Source: Arenicella xantha
GTDB lineage: Bacteria; Pseudomonadota; Gammaproteobacteria; Arenicellales; Arenicellaceae
NCBI RefSeq assembly: GCF_003315245.1
Contig: NZ_QNRT01000002.1
Coordinates: 666,206 to 730,205, forward strand
Direction of reading: 5' to 3'
DNA: 64,000 nucleotides
Part shown: piece by piece, positions 62,806 to 64,000 of the stretch
Layout: every line of letters begins with the position of its first letter
Position numbering within the stretch: position 1 is the first letter of the stretch
Notes under the pieces: model-generated
What the model saw: the letters and a program-made list of their open reading frames with translations, nothing else
The model's database searches: none
Told to the model about the DNA's origin: nothing
Made by a program: the position numbers and the translations under genes

Positions 62806-63801
62806 ATGAACGCATCTTTACTTTCTTTATTTCTCCCCTTTATTTTATCTATCGGTTTGCACAGCGAGAACGCTGCGGCTAAAAACCCATTAGATTTCGG
62901 CAGTAATATTCGTACCGCCGACCCATCAGGACATGTTTGGAATGATGGACGAATGTATTTATACACATCACATGACCAAGAGTGCCAACCTGATTTTTAT
63001 ATGAAAAATTGGCATGCATTTTCTTCAAATAATTTGGTGGATTGGACTGATCACGGCCCAATTCTGTCGGTAGACGACCTCAGTTGGTCAGATAATTTCG
63101 CATGGGCACCAGACGCAGCGTACAAAAATGGCAAGTATTATCTGATTTTTCCAGCCGGCACTGGCTATAAGGACCGAGTTGAACCGGAAAAAAGTACTAA
63201 ATGGATGGGAATTGGTGTTGCGGTCAGTGACTCACCGACCGGACCGTTTAAAGATGCGATTGGCAAACCATTATGGACCGAACCCTACGCTAACGACCCG
63301 AGCTTGTTTATTGATGACGACGGACAAGCCTATTTGTATTTTCATGCGCAAGGCACGGATTACCATGTAGCCGAGATGTCCGACGACCTACTCAGCATCA
63401 AAGGTGACTTTATTGAAATGGACATGGGGGGCTATGAACCAAAAATGGAAGGTCCTTGGGTATTCAAACGCAACGGGCTCTACTATTTCACTATGCCTGA
63501 AAATAACCGCTCACTTAGTTACTACACCAGCGAATCACCCAAAGGACCTTGGACTTACAAGGGTATTTTTATGCAATCAGAAGGTGGTAATAATCATCAC
63601 TCAATCGTTGAGTACCACGGGCAGTGGATATTGTTTTATCACCGCTGGCTCGACATCAATTCAACTTGTCACCGCAAACAGCGACACACTGCGGCAGAAT
63701 ATCTCTACTTCAACGATGATGGCACGATTCAACCTGTAGAGCGTACCCTTGAGGGCGTCGGTGATTTTCCGTCAAAAATATCAGACACATCACAGCGCTA
63801 A
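62806..63801 (+). CDS. Secreted GH43-family glycoside hydrolase
   Basis: 331 residues with a signal peptide (SLFLPFILSIGLHSENAAA). Five-bladed beta-propeller features of GH43: TADPSGHVWNDGRMYLYTSHD (catalytic Asp region), YANDPSLFIDDDGQAYLYFH (second Asp), and KMEGPWVFKRNGLYYFTMP (acid Glu). These enzymes remove arabinose, xylose or galactose from plant or algal polysaccharides. It converges with another GH43-type gene that enters from the right edge, so this is the start of a carbohydrate-use region. Confidence 0.9.
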   Translation: MNASLLSLFLPFILSIGLHSENAAAKNPLDFGSNIRTADPSGHVWNDGRMYLYTSHDQECQPDFYMKNWHAFSSNNLVDWTDHGPILSVDDLSWSDNFAWAPDAAYKNGKYYLIFPAGTGYKDRVEPEKSTKWMGIGVAVSDSPTGPFKDAIGKPLWTEPYANDPSLFIDDDGQAYLYFHAQGTDYHVAEMSDDLLSIKGDFIEMDMGGYEPKMEGPWVFKRNGLYYFTMPENNRSLSYYTSESPKGPWTYKGIFMQSEGGNNHHSIVEYHGQWILFYHRWLDINSTCHRKQRHTAAEYLYFNDDGTIQPVERTLEGVGDFPSKISDTSQR

Positions 63802-63816
63802 TCTATAAATCGCAAT

Positions 63817-63852
63817 GCTCTTGGTTTATGTGCGGAGTCATCAACCAAGAGC
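63817..63852. terminator. Hairpin between convergent GH43-type genes
   Basis: Perfect 10-bp stem GCTCTTGGTT (63817-63826) with AACCAAGAGC (63843-63852), 16-nt loop. It lies 16 bp after the GH43 stop and 7 bp before the stop of the opposite gene. No T-run, so it is a weak or bidirectional terminator. Confidence 0.5.
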
Positions 63853-63858
63853 TTAACC

Positions 63859-64000
63859 CTACTCGCCCTCGATCCGAGTGTGTAGACCGATGTAACTTCC
63901 GACAAATCCACCTGCCAGCTGTGTGCTCAAAATAGTCGCATCAGCGTCGTCCAAAACAGTTATCACTTGATCCGATGATTGATAAGAAAAGCTCGCGACC
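63859..64000 (-). CDS. C-terminal end of a probable GH43 glycosidase (cut by window edge)
   Basis: 46 residues before the TAG at 63861-63859, with VLDDADATILSTQLAGGFVG and SYIGLHTRIEGE. The ending AGGFVGSYIGLHT resembles the C-terminal beta-sandwich of GH43 beta-xylosidases (FVGxYIGLYA). The start lies outside the window. Confidence 0.6.
   Translation of the reverse strand, partial: VASFSYQSSDQVITVLDDADATILSTQLAGGFVGSYIGLHTRIEGE

Overview
The window reads as chromosomal DNA of a marine, aerobic gammaproteobacterium. I infer this from protein style, the many secreted enzymes, an archaic chaperone-usher pilus, a wax-ester synthase family acyltransferase and arsenic resistance; I could not place the genus. 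Most genes are intact, and no rRNA, tRNA, prophage, CRISPR array or transposase was found. Coding switches strand often, in short operons of 2-5 genes.

Layout. 1-1,720: arsenic operon on the minus strand (arsR, ACR3 arsenite pump, GAPDH running off the edge). 2.0-13.2 kb: mixed housekeeping and accessory genes: TonB-like protein, NrtS-like small transporter, SDR with divergent HxlR-like regulator, secreted M17 aminopeptidase, delta-60 repeat protein, orphan umuD, serine hydrolase, and a tyrosinase coupled to its presumed copper-delivery membrane protein. 14.5-19.8 kb: a signalling island with an MHYT sensor, a V4R-like protein, two Roadblock/LC7 proteins, a small GTPase and two BLUF photoreceptor-type proteins. 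19.9-33.7 kb: GNAT and XRE-cupin pair, secreted metalloprotease, M19 dipeptidase, DegV, Cache-HAMP cyclase, S9 peptidase, oxidoreductase, cytochrome c, DUF3300 protein, glutaredoxin-like protein. 33.8-38.3 kb: a synthase-dependent exopolysaccharide locus (GH26 hydrolase, GT2 synthase, HlyD-like partner).

38.7-43.9 kb: an A/T-rich integron cassette array without an integrase in the window. Four attC sites and one attC-like left boundary separate an intact group-UG/Abi-like reverse transcriptase (probable antiphage gene), two small exported proteins of unknown function, a beta-propeller secreted protein and a decayed Phd-type antitoxin. For the first three cassettes the 7-bp end at the left is the exact complement of the R'' box at the right, the expected signature of real cassettes. 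43.9-64 kb: Hsp70-like protein, WS/DGAT acyltransferase, acetolactate-synthase-like enzyme with an aldehyde dehydrogenase, DUF4920 protein, SDR, cytochrome b561 and cytochrome c', a parallel beta-helix protein, a SET-domain protein coupled to a PLP decarboxylase, a four-gene Csu-type pilus operon, and GH43 enzymes.

The most novel signals are (i) a gapless 16-residue C-terminus, C-x6-N-x-K-[VL]-x3-C-L-stop, shared by three otherwise unrelated exported proteins, one of them inside the integron array; (ii) the reverse transcriptase cassette with a dense repeat cluster just upstream; (iii) the BLUF/GTPase/Roadblock island, in which one BLUF protein has lost the key glutamine; (iv) the SET-PLP decarboxylase gene pair; and (v) a recurring class of perfect or near-perfect 13-16 bp tandem duplications in intergenic DNA.
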